From Solirubrobacter deserti (GTDB taxonomy: Bacteria > Actinomycetota > Thermoleophilia > Solirubrobacterales > Solirubrobacteraceae): DNA of 64,000 nucleotides. Under the pieces are notes generated by a model. That model was not told the DNA's origin, did not search any database, and saw only the letters and a list, made by a program, of their open reading frames with translations. The stretch spans positions 1,240,001 to 1,304,000 of the forward strand of contig NZ_QPKJ02000001.1 in assembly GCF_003344625.1 (NCBI RefSeq). Reading direction: 5' to 3'. A program made the position numbers and the translations under genes. Below, piece after piece: positions 8,629 through 15,840 of this stretch (position 1 is its first letter; each line of letters begins with the position of its first letter).

Positions 8629-9537
8629 GTGGCGATCAAGGTGTCGATGCACAACTGGATGCGGCCGGAGCCGATCGAGCGCACGATCGAGCGGCTGGCG
8701 CGTCTGGGCTACGACGGGATCGAGATCTCGGGCGAGCCCGATCAATACGACGTCGGCCGGGTGCGCGGGCTGCTGGAGGAGCACGGGCTCGTCTGCTGGG
8801 GCGCCGTGACGCTGATGATGGGCGCGCGCGACCTGTGCCATGAGGATCGCTACATGCGGATCGGCAGCGTCGAGTACGTCAAGGACTGCCTGACGTTCGT
8901 GTCCCAGCTCGGTGGCCAGATCGTCACGGTCGTGCCGTCGACCGTGGGCAAGATCACACCGATGGGCTCGCCCGCGGACGAGTGGCGCTGGTGCGTGGAG
9001 TCGCTGCGTGAGTGCCAGGCACACGCCGAGTCGGTCGGCGTCCGGATCGCGCTGGAACCGCTCAACCGGTTCGAGACGTACTTCCTCAACCGCGGCGAGC
9101 AGGCGCTCGCGCTCGCCGAGGAGGTCGGCGGCAACTGCGGCGTCGCGCTGGACACGTTCCACATGAACATCGAGGAAGCCGACCTGATCGACGCCATCCA
9201 CCAGGCCGGCGACCGGCTCGCCGACTTCCACGTGGCCGACAACAACCGCATGCCGCCGGGCCACGGCGCGCTCGACTGGGACGCGATCGTCCGCGCGCTG
9301 CACACGATCGGCTACCAGGGGCACATGACGGCGGAGTTCGTCCCCTCGCTGGACCGCAGCTCAATCTCCGAGCGCGAGATCGGCGACGCGTCCGAGGCCG
9401 GCGGCGGCGTCGCCATGGAGAAGTTCCTGCGCGACCACTCGACCGGCGCGGTCCCCGAGGCCTACTACGACCGCTGCGCCCAGGCGTCGATCGACCACCT
9501 GCGCGCGGCGTTGGCCGGGAGCACATCCACCGTCTGA
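8629..9537 (+). CDS. Sugar phosphate isomerase/epimerase-like TIM barrel protein (first copy)
   Basis: About 302 residues of the xylose isomerase-like TIM-barrel superfamily. Visible features are the N-terminal strand IKVSMHNWMRPEPIE, the metal-site glutamate region RIALEPLNRF, the DTFHMNIEE motif (as in tagatose/psicose epimerases and IolE-like enzymes) and DFHVADNNR. Members interconvert ketoses or dehydrate inosose using Mn or Co. The GTG at 8629 is preferred because AGGAGG lies about 10 nt upstream; an alternative GTG at 8605 has its own GAGGAG. The stop overlaps the next start (TGATG), implying translational coupling. Probable keto-sugar epimerase in the operon. Confidence 0.75.
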   Translation: MAIKVSMHNWMRPEPIERTIERLARLGYDGIEISGEPDQYDVGRVRGLLEEHGLVCWGAVTLMMGARDLCHEDRYMRIGSVEYVKDCLTFVSQLGGQIVTVVPSTVGKITPMGSPADEWRWCVESLRECQAHAESVGVRIALEPLNRFETYFLNRGEQALALAEEVGGNCGVALDTFHMNIEEADLIDAIHQAGDRLADFHVADNNRMPPGHGALDWDAIVRALHTIGYQGHMTAEFVPSLDRSSISEREIGDASEAGGGVAMEKFLRDHSTGAVPEAYYDRCAQASIDHLRAALAGSTSTV

Positions 9538-10760
9538 TGCCCGCCGTCGCCCTCATCGGGACCCTCGATACCAAGGGCGACGAGATCGCGTACGTGCGCG
9601 AGCGCTTGAAGGCGTTCCGGGTGCGCGCGGTGGTGATCGACAGCGGCATCCTGGGCGAGCCGGGCTGCAAGGCGGACATCGGCCGGGAGGAGGTGGCCGC
9701 GGCGGGCGGCCACGCGTTGGCCGACGTGCAGGCGGCGGGCTCGCGCGGCGCGGCCGTGTCGCTGATGGTGGACGGCGTCCGGGCGCTCGTGGTGCGCCTG
9801 TTCGCCGAGGGGCGGGTCCAGGGCGTGCTGTGCCTGGGCGGCGCGGAGGGCGCGCTGCTGGGCGCGGCGGCCATGCAGGCGCTGCCGGTGGGCGTCCCGA
9901 AGCTGCTCGTGTCGCCGAGCGCGAGCGGGCGGCGCACGTTCGCGGCCTTCGTCGGCGAGAGCGACGTCTGCGTCATGCACTCGGTCGTCGACATCCTCGG
10001 CCTGAACGGCATCTCGCGGCCGATCTTCGACAACGCCGCGGCCGCGATGGCGGGCATGGTCCACGACGCGGGCTCCGCGCTGGGCACGCTGGGCGAGCAC
10101 TGCGTCGGCGTCACGATGCTCGGGCAGACGACCCCGGGCGTGATGCGCCTGCGCGAGCACCTCGCGCTGGCCGGGCATGAGCCCGTGATCTTCCACGCCA
10201 ACGGCGTCGGCGGACCCGCGATGGAGCACCTGTGCGAAGAGGGTGCGCTGCAGGGTGTGGTCGACTACACCCTGTCCGAGGTCGCGAACTCCTTGAAGGA
10301 CGGGATGCACGCGACCGGGCCCGAGCGGCTCACGGTCGCCGGCCGGCTCGGCCTCCCCCAGGTCGTCGTCCCCGGCTGCGTGGACTTCTTCAACCAGGGC
10401 CCGCGCGAGTCGCTGCCGCTGCAATACCGCGCGCGCAAGACGTACTTCCACAACCCGGTGATGACGCTCGTGCGGCTGGACCGCGACGAGGAGGCCGAGC
10501 TCGGCGCGATCGTCGCCGAGCGCCTGAACGGCGCCACCGGGCCCGTGCACGTCGTCGCGCCGCTGCGCGGGTTCTCGCTGGCCGACGCCGAGGGCGGCGA
10601 CCTGTGGGACCCGGAGGCCGACTCCGCCTTCCTGGAAGCCCTGAGCGGCGCGTTGCGCGCCGACATCCGCTTCGAAGCCGTCGACGCCCACGTCGACGAC
10701 CACGACTTCGCCGACGTGGTCGCCACCCGTTACCTCGCCCTCGTCGGAGCCTATGCCTGA
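9537..10760 (+). CDS. UPF0261 / Tm-1-like ATP-binding domain protein
   Basis: A protein of 407 residues of the UPF0261 family, whose plant relative is the N-terminal domain of the tomato Tm-1 resistance protein. It opens with VALIGTLDTKGDEIAYVRE and has the glycine-rich region GVLCLGGAEGALLGAAAM and the late block VVVPGCVDFFNQGP. Its bacterial role is unknown; family members usually sit beside catabolic genes. Its start overlaps the upstream stop by one base and its stop overlaps the creatininase start by 8 nt, so it is certainly part of the operon. The family call is strong; the function is open. Confidence 0.82.
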   Translation: MPAVALIGTLDTKGDEIAYVRERLKAFRVRAVVIDSGILGEPGCKADIGREEVAAAGGHALADVQAAGSRGAAVSLMVDGVRALVVRLFAEGRVQGVLCLGGAEGALLGAAAMQALPVGVPKLLVSPSASGRRTFAAFVGESDVCVMHSVVDILGLNGISRPIFDNAAAAMAGMVHDAGSALGTLGEHCVGVTMLGQTTPGVMRLREHLALAGHEPVIFHANGVGGPAMEHLCEEGALQGVVDYTLSEVANSLKDGMHATGPERLTVAGRLGLPQVVVPGCVDFFNQGPRESLPLQYRARKTYFHNPVMTLVRLDRDEEAELGAIVAERLNGATGPVHVVAPLRGFSLADAEGGDLWDPEADSAFLEALSGALRADIRFEAVDAHVDDHDFADVVATRYLALVGAYA

Positions 10761-11619
10761 TTCAGCTCGTCCCGTCTCGCACTGCATCATGGACCTCGCG
10801 CCGCCGGACATCGCGTGGTTCCAGGAGAAGTCGGACATCATCCTGGTGCCGATCGGGTCGTGCGAGCAGCACGGCGCGCACCTGCCGCTCGGGACGGACA
10901 CGATCACGGCGCTGGAGGTCGCGCGGCGCGCGGCCGAGCAGGCCGATGTGCCCTACACCGCGCCGTTCTGGGCCGGCTACTCGCCGCAGCACATGCGCGA
11001 GACCGAGTCGGCCGTGGGCACGATCACGCTGCGTGCCGAGACGCTCAACGCGGTGCTCTACGACATCCTGCGCTCGCTGATCCACCACGGGTGGAACAAG
11101 CTGATCCTGGTCAACGGGCACGGCTCCAACGTCAAGGTGCTGGACCCGCTGCTGCGGCGCATCAAGTACGAGACGGGCGCGCTGGTCGCGCTCTACAAGC
11201 CGTACGCGGAGCGCTACATCGGCATCCTCGAAGGGCTGCTGGACAACCCGCCGGAGGAGACGCCGGGCTGGCACGCGAGCGAGCTGGAGACCTCCCAGGT
11301 GCTGGCGCACAACGCGGCGCTGGTGCGGATGGACCGCGCCGCCGAGGACCGCGCGCAGGCGCCCGAGTGGCTGCCGGACTCGATGCTCAAGTCCGACGGC
11401 GCGCCCGACGTCCAGTTCGAGGGCTACCAGTACTTCTCGTTCCCGATGGACCACGGCGAGTTCTCGCGCACGGGCGTGATCGGCAACCCGCTGACGGCCA
11501 CCGCCGAGAAGGGCGAGGAGGCGCTTTCGCGCTTCTCCGGTCATCTGGTGCGGGCGATCGACGAGTTCCGGCCGCTGAAAGTGGACGTGCGCCGGCGCGC
11601 GTTCGAGGAGCGCGTGTGA
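10753..11619 (+). CDS. Creatininase-family amidohydrolase
   Basis: A protein of 288 residues with the creatininase metal site: IGSCEQHGAHLPLGTDT near residues 35-50, then LVNGHGSN and WHASELETS. Creatininase-fold enzymes open cyclic amides or act on formamide-type substrates with Zn or Mn. In sugar operons they are annotated as hydrolases or lactonase-like enzymes of unknown substrate. The ATG overlaps the previous stop and the stop overlaps the DeoR start (GTGA), so the gene is translationally coupled on both sides. Here it may open a lactone or a cyclic intermediate, which is inference from context. Confidence 0.8.
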   Translation: MPDSARPVSHCIMDLAPPDIAWFQEKSDIILVPIGSCEQHGAHLPLGTDTITALEVARRAAEQADVPYTAPFWAGYSPQHMRETESAVGTITLRAETLNAVLYDILRSLIHHGWNKLILVNGHGSNVKVLDPLLRRIKYETGALVALYKPYAERYIGILEGLLDNPPEETPGWHASELETSQVLAHNAALVRMDRAAEDRAQAPEWLPDSMLKSDGAPDVQFEGYQYFSFPMDHGEFSRTGVIGNPLTATAEKGEEALSRFSGHLVRAIDEFRPLKVDVRRRAFEERV

Positions 11620-12407
11620 GCACCACGCCGCCCGCGCTGCGGCGCCAGCAGATCCTGGAGCGCATCCAGCGCGACGGCGGCGTGTCCGTCGCCGACCTGG
11701 CGCGCGATCTGACGGTGTCGTCGATCACGGTCCACCGTGACCTCGAGCAGCTGTCTAAGGACGGGCTGGTCGAGCGCGTACACGGCGGGGCGCGGGCGCT
11801 GGCGGCGGCCGGGCCGGCGACGGCGATCCCGCCGACGGGCTGGGAGCAGCGGGCGGCGGCCTCGCGTGGCGCGAAGGCCGCGATCGCCGCGCACGCCGCG
11901 CGCGAGGTCCGCTCGGGCTCGACGATCTTCCTCGACTCCTCGTCCTCCTGCCTCGCGCTGGCGCGGCAGCTGGTGAGCGAGTCGGCGTCGAACCTCACGC
12001 TGGTCACCAACTCGCCCGCGATCGCCTACGAGCTGGCGGACGAGCGGATGCTGGTGATCGTCACGCCCGGCGAGCTCGACCAGCACATGCGGCTGCTGGC
12101 GGGGCGCTGGACGACCGACTTCATGTCGGGCTTGAACTTCGAGCTGGCGTTCGTCTCGTGCGCGGGCGTGACGCTGGACGCGGGGCTCACGACCTCGCGC
12201 CGCGCGCTCGCGGACGTGATCAACGTCGCGAGCGCGAACGCGGCCCGCACCGTCGGGCTGATCGACTCGAACAAGTTCGGGCGGGCGTCGCTGCTGACGA
12301 TCGCCCGCGCGCAGGACCTGGACGCGATCGTCACGGATGAGGGACTGGACGACGCGACCGCGCACGACTTCCGGGCGGCCGGTGTGGCGCTCGAGATCGC
12401 AAAGTAA
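11616..12407 (+). CDS. DeoR/GlpR family transcriptional regulator
   Basis: A regulator of 263 residues starting at a GTG that overlaps the creatininase stop. The N-terminal DeoR helix-turn-helix ([20 protein letters not shown], then [19 protein letters not shown], then RVHGGA) is followed by the sugar-phosphate sensor fold ([18 protein letters not shown]). Such proteins repress sugar catabolism genes and release DNA when they bind a phosphorylated sugar. It lies inside the operon, so it is probably autoregulatory. Its likely site is the divergent palindrome at 7125-7163. Confidence 0.85.
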   Translation: MSTTPPALRRQQILERIQRDGGVSVADLARDLTVSSITVHRDLEQLSKDGLVERVHGGARALAAAGPATAIPPTGWEQRAAASRGAKAAIAAHAAREVRSGSTIFLDSSSSCLALARQLVSESASNLTLVTNSPAIAYELADERMLVIVTPGELDQHMRLLAGRWTTDFMSGLNFELAFVSCAGVTLDAGLTTSRRALADVINVASANAARTVGLIDSNKFGRASLLTIARAQDLDAIVTDEGLDDATAHDFRAAGVALEIAK

Positions 12408-12423
12408 CGGAGGAGAACGAGGG

Positions 12424-13425
12424 ATGGCACGACCCGTAACGCTGTTCACCGGCCAATGGGCCGACCTGGGCTTCGAGGAGCTGGCCAAGAAGGTCGGCGA
12501 GTGGGAGTTCGACGGCCTCGAGCTCGCGACCTGGGGTGACCACTTCGAGGTGCCCAAGGCGCTCGCGGACCCCTCCTACTGCGCCGGCCGGCGCGAGGTG
12601 CTCGAGCGCCACGGTCTCAACATCTGGGCGATCGGCGCGCACCTCACCGGCCAGGCGGTGTGCGACCCGATCGACTCGCGCCATCAAGGGGTGCTGGACC
12701 CGGAGGTGTGGGGGGACGGGGACCCCGAGGGCGTGCGTCAGCGTGCCGCCGAGCGCATGAAGGACACGGCGCGCGCGGCCGCGCAACTCGGCATCGAGGT
12801 CGTCACGGGCTTCACCGGCTCGTCGATCTGGCACCAGCTGTACTCGTTCCCGCCCAACGACTTCGCGGAGATCGAGCGCGGCTACGAGGACTTCGCGGAG
12901 CGCTGGGGGCCGATCATCGACGTCTTCGACGCCGAGGGCGTGCGCTTCGCGCTCGAGGTCCATCCCACCGAGATCGCCTACGACTTCGTGACCACGCGCA
13001 AGACGCTGGACGCGCTCGACAACCGGCCCGGGTTCGGCATCAACTTCGACCCGTCGCACTTCGCGCACCAGTTCCTCGACAGCGCCGCGTTCGTGACCGA
13101 GTTCGCGGACCGCATCTACCACGTGCACGTCAAGGACTCGATCAAGACGCTGGACGGGCGCACGTCGATCCTCGGCGGGCACCTGAACTTCGGCGAGGCC
13201 GGCCGCGGCTGGGATTTCGTGTCCCCCGGGCACGGCGACGTGGACTTCGAGGCGCTGTTCCGGGCGCTGAACCGGATCGGCTACCGCGGGCCGTTGTCGA
13301 TCGAGTGGGAGGATTCCGGGATGGACCGGGACTGGGGCGCGCCCGACGCGCTGGCGTTCGTGCGGCGCACGGACTTCGCGCCGTCCACGGTGGCGTTCGA
13401 CGCGGCGTTCGCGCGGGAGGCGTAG
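12424..13425 (+). CDS. Sugar phosphate isomerase/epimerase-like TIM barrel protein (second copy)
   Basis: About 333 residues, preceded by a clear GGAGGAG at 12410-12416. It is a TIM-barrel metal enzyme: [15 protein letters not shown] at the N-terminus, the glutamate strand [26 protein letters not shown] and IYHVHVKDS. It is only distantly related to the first copy in this operon. Pairs of such proteins with a Gfo/Idh/MocA dehydrogenase (next gene, 0 nt spacing) are typical of inositol, keto-glycoside or rare-sugar degradation. The exact reaction cannot be assigned. Confidence 0.78.
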   Translation: MARPVTLFTGQWADLGFEELAKKVGEWEFDGLELATWGDHFEVPKALADPSYCAGRREVLERHGLNIWAIGAHLTGQAVCDPIDSRHQGVLDPEVWGDGDPEGVRQRAAERMKDTARAAAQLGIEVVTGFTGSSIWHQLYSFPPNDFAEIERGYEDFAERWGPIIDVFDAEGVRFALEVHPTEIAYDFVTTRKTLDALDNRPGFGINFDPSHFAHQFLDSAAFVTEFADRIYHVHVKDSIKTLDGRTSILGGHLNFGEAGRGWDFVSPGHGDVDFEALFRALNRIGYRGPLSIEWEDSGMDRDWGAPDALAFVRRTDFAPSTVAFDAAFAREA

Positions 13426-14607
13426 ATGAGCAAGGTCGGATTCGTCACGATGGGAGAGTCGGCGGGCGGGGATGACGTCCCCACCGTCGGCATCGGCATG
13501 CTCGGGTACGGGTTCATGGGCAAGGCCCACTCGAACGCGTACAAGACGCTCGCCTACATGACCTGGCCGCCGCCGTTGATGCCGCAGCTGGTGTCGATCG
13601 CGGGGCGCAACGAGGAGGCCGTCGCCGGCGCGGCGCGCCGCTATGGCTTCGACGGCTATGTGACCGACTGGAAGCAGATCATCGCCGACGACCGCGTCGG
13701 CGTGTTCGACAACTCCGGGCCCAACAACTTCCACGCCGAGCCGACGATCGCGGCGGCCGAGGCGGGCAAGCACGTGATCTGCGAGAAGCCGCTCGGGCGC
13801 ACCGCGGACGAGGCGTACGAGACGTGGCAGCGCGTGCAGGCCGCGGGCGTGAAGGCGATGTGCGCCTTCAACTACCGCTTCGTGCCGGCCGTTCGGCTCG
13901 CGCGCATGATCATCGAGTCGGGCGAGCTCGGCGAGATCTTCCACTTCCGTGGGAGCTACCTGCAGGAGTGGATCATCGACGCGGACTTCCCGATGGTCTG
14001 GCGGCTGGACAAGGACGTGGCCGGGTCGGGCGCCCTGGGCGACCTCGGCGCCCACGTGATCGATCTGGCGCGCTACCTGGTCGGTGAGATCAGCGCGGTG
14101 AGCGCCCACACGCGGACCTTCGTCAAGAACCGCGAGGGGCAGGCCGTCACCGTCGACGACGCCGTGGAGTCCATCGTCGACTTCGAGAACGGCGCGGTCG
14201 GCACGATCGAGGCCACGCGCTTCGCGTCGGGCCGCAAGAACGGGCTCACGTTCGAGATCAACGGCTCCAAGGGGTCCTTGAGCTTCGACATCGAGCGCCT
14301 GAACGAGCTCCAGGTCCATTACCGGGACTCCAAGCCCGGCGACCTGGCGCAAGGCTTCCGCACCGTGCTCGTGTCCGAGGCCGACCACCCGTTCTGGGAG
14401 CACTGGTGGCCGCAGGGGCACATGATCGGCTGGGAGCACACGTTCGTCCACGAGATCCACCACTTCCTCTCGGCGATCCGCGAGGACACGGAGATCGGAC
14501 CGCACGGCGCCACCTTCGAGGACGGCTACCGCGCGGCCGAGATCTGCGACGCGATGCTGCGCTCCGCCGGGAACGGCGCGCGCGAGACGCTGAGCTACCG
14601 GTCCTAG
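13426..14607 (+). CDS. Gfo/Idh/MocA family NAD(P)-dependent dehydrogenase
   Basis: An oxidoreductase of 393 residues whose ATG directly follows the previous stop. The N-terminal Rossmann fold has GIGMLGYGFMGKAHSNAY (GxGxxG-type), and the conserved EKP motif is present in HVICEKPLGRTADEA. A C-terminal alpha/beta domain has GDLGAHVIDLARYLVGE with the usual catalytic-type histidine. Members oxidise sugars, inositols or keto-glycosides. It is last in the operon and followed by hairpins. It probably makes or uses the keto-sugar handled by the two TIM-barrel proteins. Confidence 0.85.
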   Translation: MSKVGFVTMGESAGGDDVPTVGIGMLGYGFMGKAHSNAYKTLAYMTWPPPLMPQLVSIAGRNEEAVAGAARRYGFDGYVTDWKQIIADDRVGVFDNSGPNNFHAEPTIAAAEAGKHVICEKPLGRTADEAYETWQRVQAAGVKAMCAFNYRFVPAVRLARMIIESGELGEIFHFRGSYLQEWIIDADFPMVWRLDKDVAGSGALGDLGAHVIDLARYLVGEISAVSAHTRTFVKNREGQAVTVDDAVESIVDFENGAVGTIEATRFASGRKNGLTFEINGSKGSLSFDIERLNELQVHYRDSKPGDLAQGFRTVLVSEADHPFWEHWWPQGHMIGWEHTFVHEIHHFLSAIREDTEIGPHGATFEDGYRAAEICDAMLRSAGNGARETLSYRS

Positions 14608-14656
14608 GACCAAAGGCGTCTGGTCACCGGGCGTCGTCCCAGCGACGATGCCCGGT
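14608..14656 (+). terminator. Paired hairpins closing the catabolic operon
   Basis: GACCA...TGGTC (within 14608-14625) is followed by a stronger hairpin. Its arms are 14626-14637 (ACCGGGCGTCGT) and 14645-14656 (ACGATGCCCGGT), pairing over 12 bp with one G-T pair around a 7-nt loop. The second hairpin ends directly against the ATG at 14657, so it may also act on translation of the next gene. Confidence 0.5.
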
Positions 14657-14977
14657 ATGACCACGATCGCTGAAGAAGTCGAGGCGTGGCCCGGCGTGCA
14701 CGCCGAGCACGGCTCGCGGGGCGAGTACGCCTTCAAGGTGGGCGCGCGCGAGATCGGGCACGTGCACGGTGACCGCGTGCTGCACATCGGCTTCCCGAAG
14801 GCCGTCTGGCATGAGCTCCACGACGCCGGCCGGATCGACTACCACCCCGTCTTCCCGAACAAGCCGGGGTTCGGCTCGCGTGACCTACGCAGCGAGGACG
14901 ACGTGCGCGACGCGATCGAGCTGCTGCGCCTCAACTACGACCGCGTGATCGAGCGCTACGGGCTCCCCACCCCGTGA
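14657..14977 (+). CDS. DUF5519 (luciferase-domain-like) small protein
   Basis: A protein of about 106 residues matching the DUF5519 pattern: EEVEAWPGVHAEHGSRG, REIGHVHGDRVLHIGFP, and a C-terminal SEDDVRDAIELLRLNYDR. Family members are small soluble proteins of unknown role; the 'luciferase' name comes from similarity only. The start could be 14648 (inside the hairpin) or 14657 (directly after it); I chose the latter. Its stop overlaps the GTG of the next gene, so the two are likely co-translated. Confidence 0.65.
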   Translation: MTTIAEEVEAWPGVHAEHGSRGEYAFKVGAREIGHVHGDRVLHIGFPKAVWHELHDAGRIDYHPVFPNKPGFGSRDLRSEDDVRDAIELLRLNYDRVIERYGLPTP

Positions 14978-15840
14978 GGGCCGTCTGGCTGCGCGCGTTC
15001 GGCCCGCCTTCGGTGCTCGAGGCGGGTGAGGCGCCGGAGCCCACGAACCTAAAGAGGGACAGTCCCTCTTTAGGTTTGATCAAGGTCGAGTTCGCGAACG
15101 TCACGTTCGTCGAGACGCAGGTCCGAGCCGGCCGCGGCCCGTTCCCGGTGCAGCTCCCCATGATCCCCGGGAACGGCGTCGGCGGCCGGCTGGAGGGGCG
15201 ACGCGTGGTCGCTTCGCTCAACGGCCGCGGCGGCTACGCCGAGCGCGCCGTCCCGGGTGAGCTCTTCGACGTGCCGGACGAGCTCCCGCTCGATCACGCG
15301 GTCGCGCTGCTCGCCGACGGCCGCACCGCGACGCTGCTCACCGACGCGGCGGCGATCCAGCCCGGTGAGCGGGTGCTCGTCCTGGCCGCGGCGGGAGGCG
15401 TCGGCACGCTGCTCGTCCAGCTCGCGCGGCGGGCGGGCGCGACGGTGGTCGGGGCCGCGAGCGAGTCCAAGCACGACGTCGTCGAGCGGTTGGGCGGCGC
15501 GCCCAGGCGCTATGACGACCTGCCGGCCGCCGATGTGGTGTTCGACGGCGTCGGCGGCGCCGCGGCCCGCGCGGCCTTCCAAGCGCTCTCCCCCGGCGGC
15601 CGCATCCTCTCCTACGGCCTCGCCAGCGGCGCCTGGGCGGACATCACGCCCGAGCAGGCGGCCGCACGGGACGTCACGCTCGTCAAGACCGGCCGCCCCG
15701 AGCGCCACCACACCGAGCGCGCGCTGACCGCCGGCCTGAAGCCGATCATCGGCCAGCGCTTCGAGCTCGAGCAGGCCGCCGCCGCGCACGCCGCGATCGA
15801 GGCGCGCGCGACGGTCGGCAAGACCCTGCTCGTGCTCTAG
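14974..15840 (+). CDS. Zinc-type alcohol dehydrogenase/quinone oxidoreductase (MDR), with an inserted palindrome
   Basis: An enzyme of 288 residues of the medium-chain dehydrogenase/reductase superfamily, quinone-oxidoreductase branch. It has MRAVWLRAFGPPSVLE at the N-terminus, GNGVGGRLEG, the NADP-binding loop VLVLAAAGGVGTLLVQLARR and TVGKTLLVL at the end. It lacks the structural-zinc cysteines. Between residues about 24 and 36 the protein reads TNLKRDSPSLGLI, encoded by a perfect 31-bp palindrome (15046-15076) that is foreign to the family. It sits between the first beta strands, probably in a surface loop. Starts at a GTG overlapping the DUF5519 stop and overlaps the M1 peptidase gene tail to tail. 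Confidence 0.78.
   Translation: MRAVWLRAFGPPSVLEAGEAPEPTNLKRDSPSLGLIKVEFANVTFVETQVRAGRGPFPVQLPMIPGNGVGGRLEGRRVVASLNGRGGYAERAVPGELFDVPDELPLDHAVALLADGRTATLLTDAAAIQPGERVLVLAAAGGVGTLLVQLARRAGATVVGAASESKHDVVERLGGAPRRYDDLPAADVVFDGVGGAAARAAFQALSPGGRILSYGLASGAWADITPEQAAARDVTLVKTGRPERHHTERALTAGLKPIIGQRFELEQAAAAHAAIEARATVGKTLLVL
15046..15076. repeat. GGGAC/GTCCC palindromic element inside the MDR coding sequence
   Basis: The arm AACCTAAAGAGGGAC (15046-15060) and its exact reverse complement (15062-15076) flank a central A. The element stays open in the host frame and adds about 10-12 residues beginning N-L-K. It is near-identical in layout to the element at 21227-21267. Confidence 0.85.

Noticed and set aside
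9012..9536. A 5' extension of the UPF0261 reading frame
   Set aside because: The extension overlaps the isomerase gene in another frame and has shadow-like composition. Family sequence starts at the ATG at 9537.
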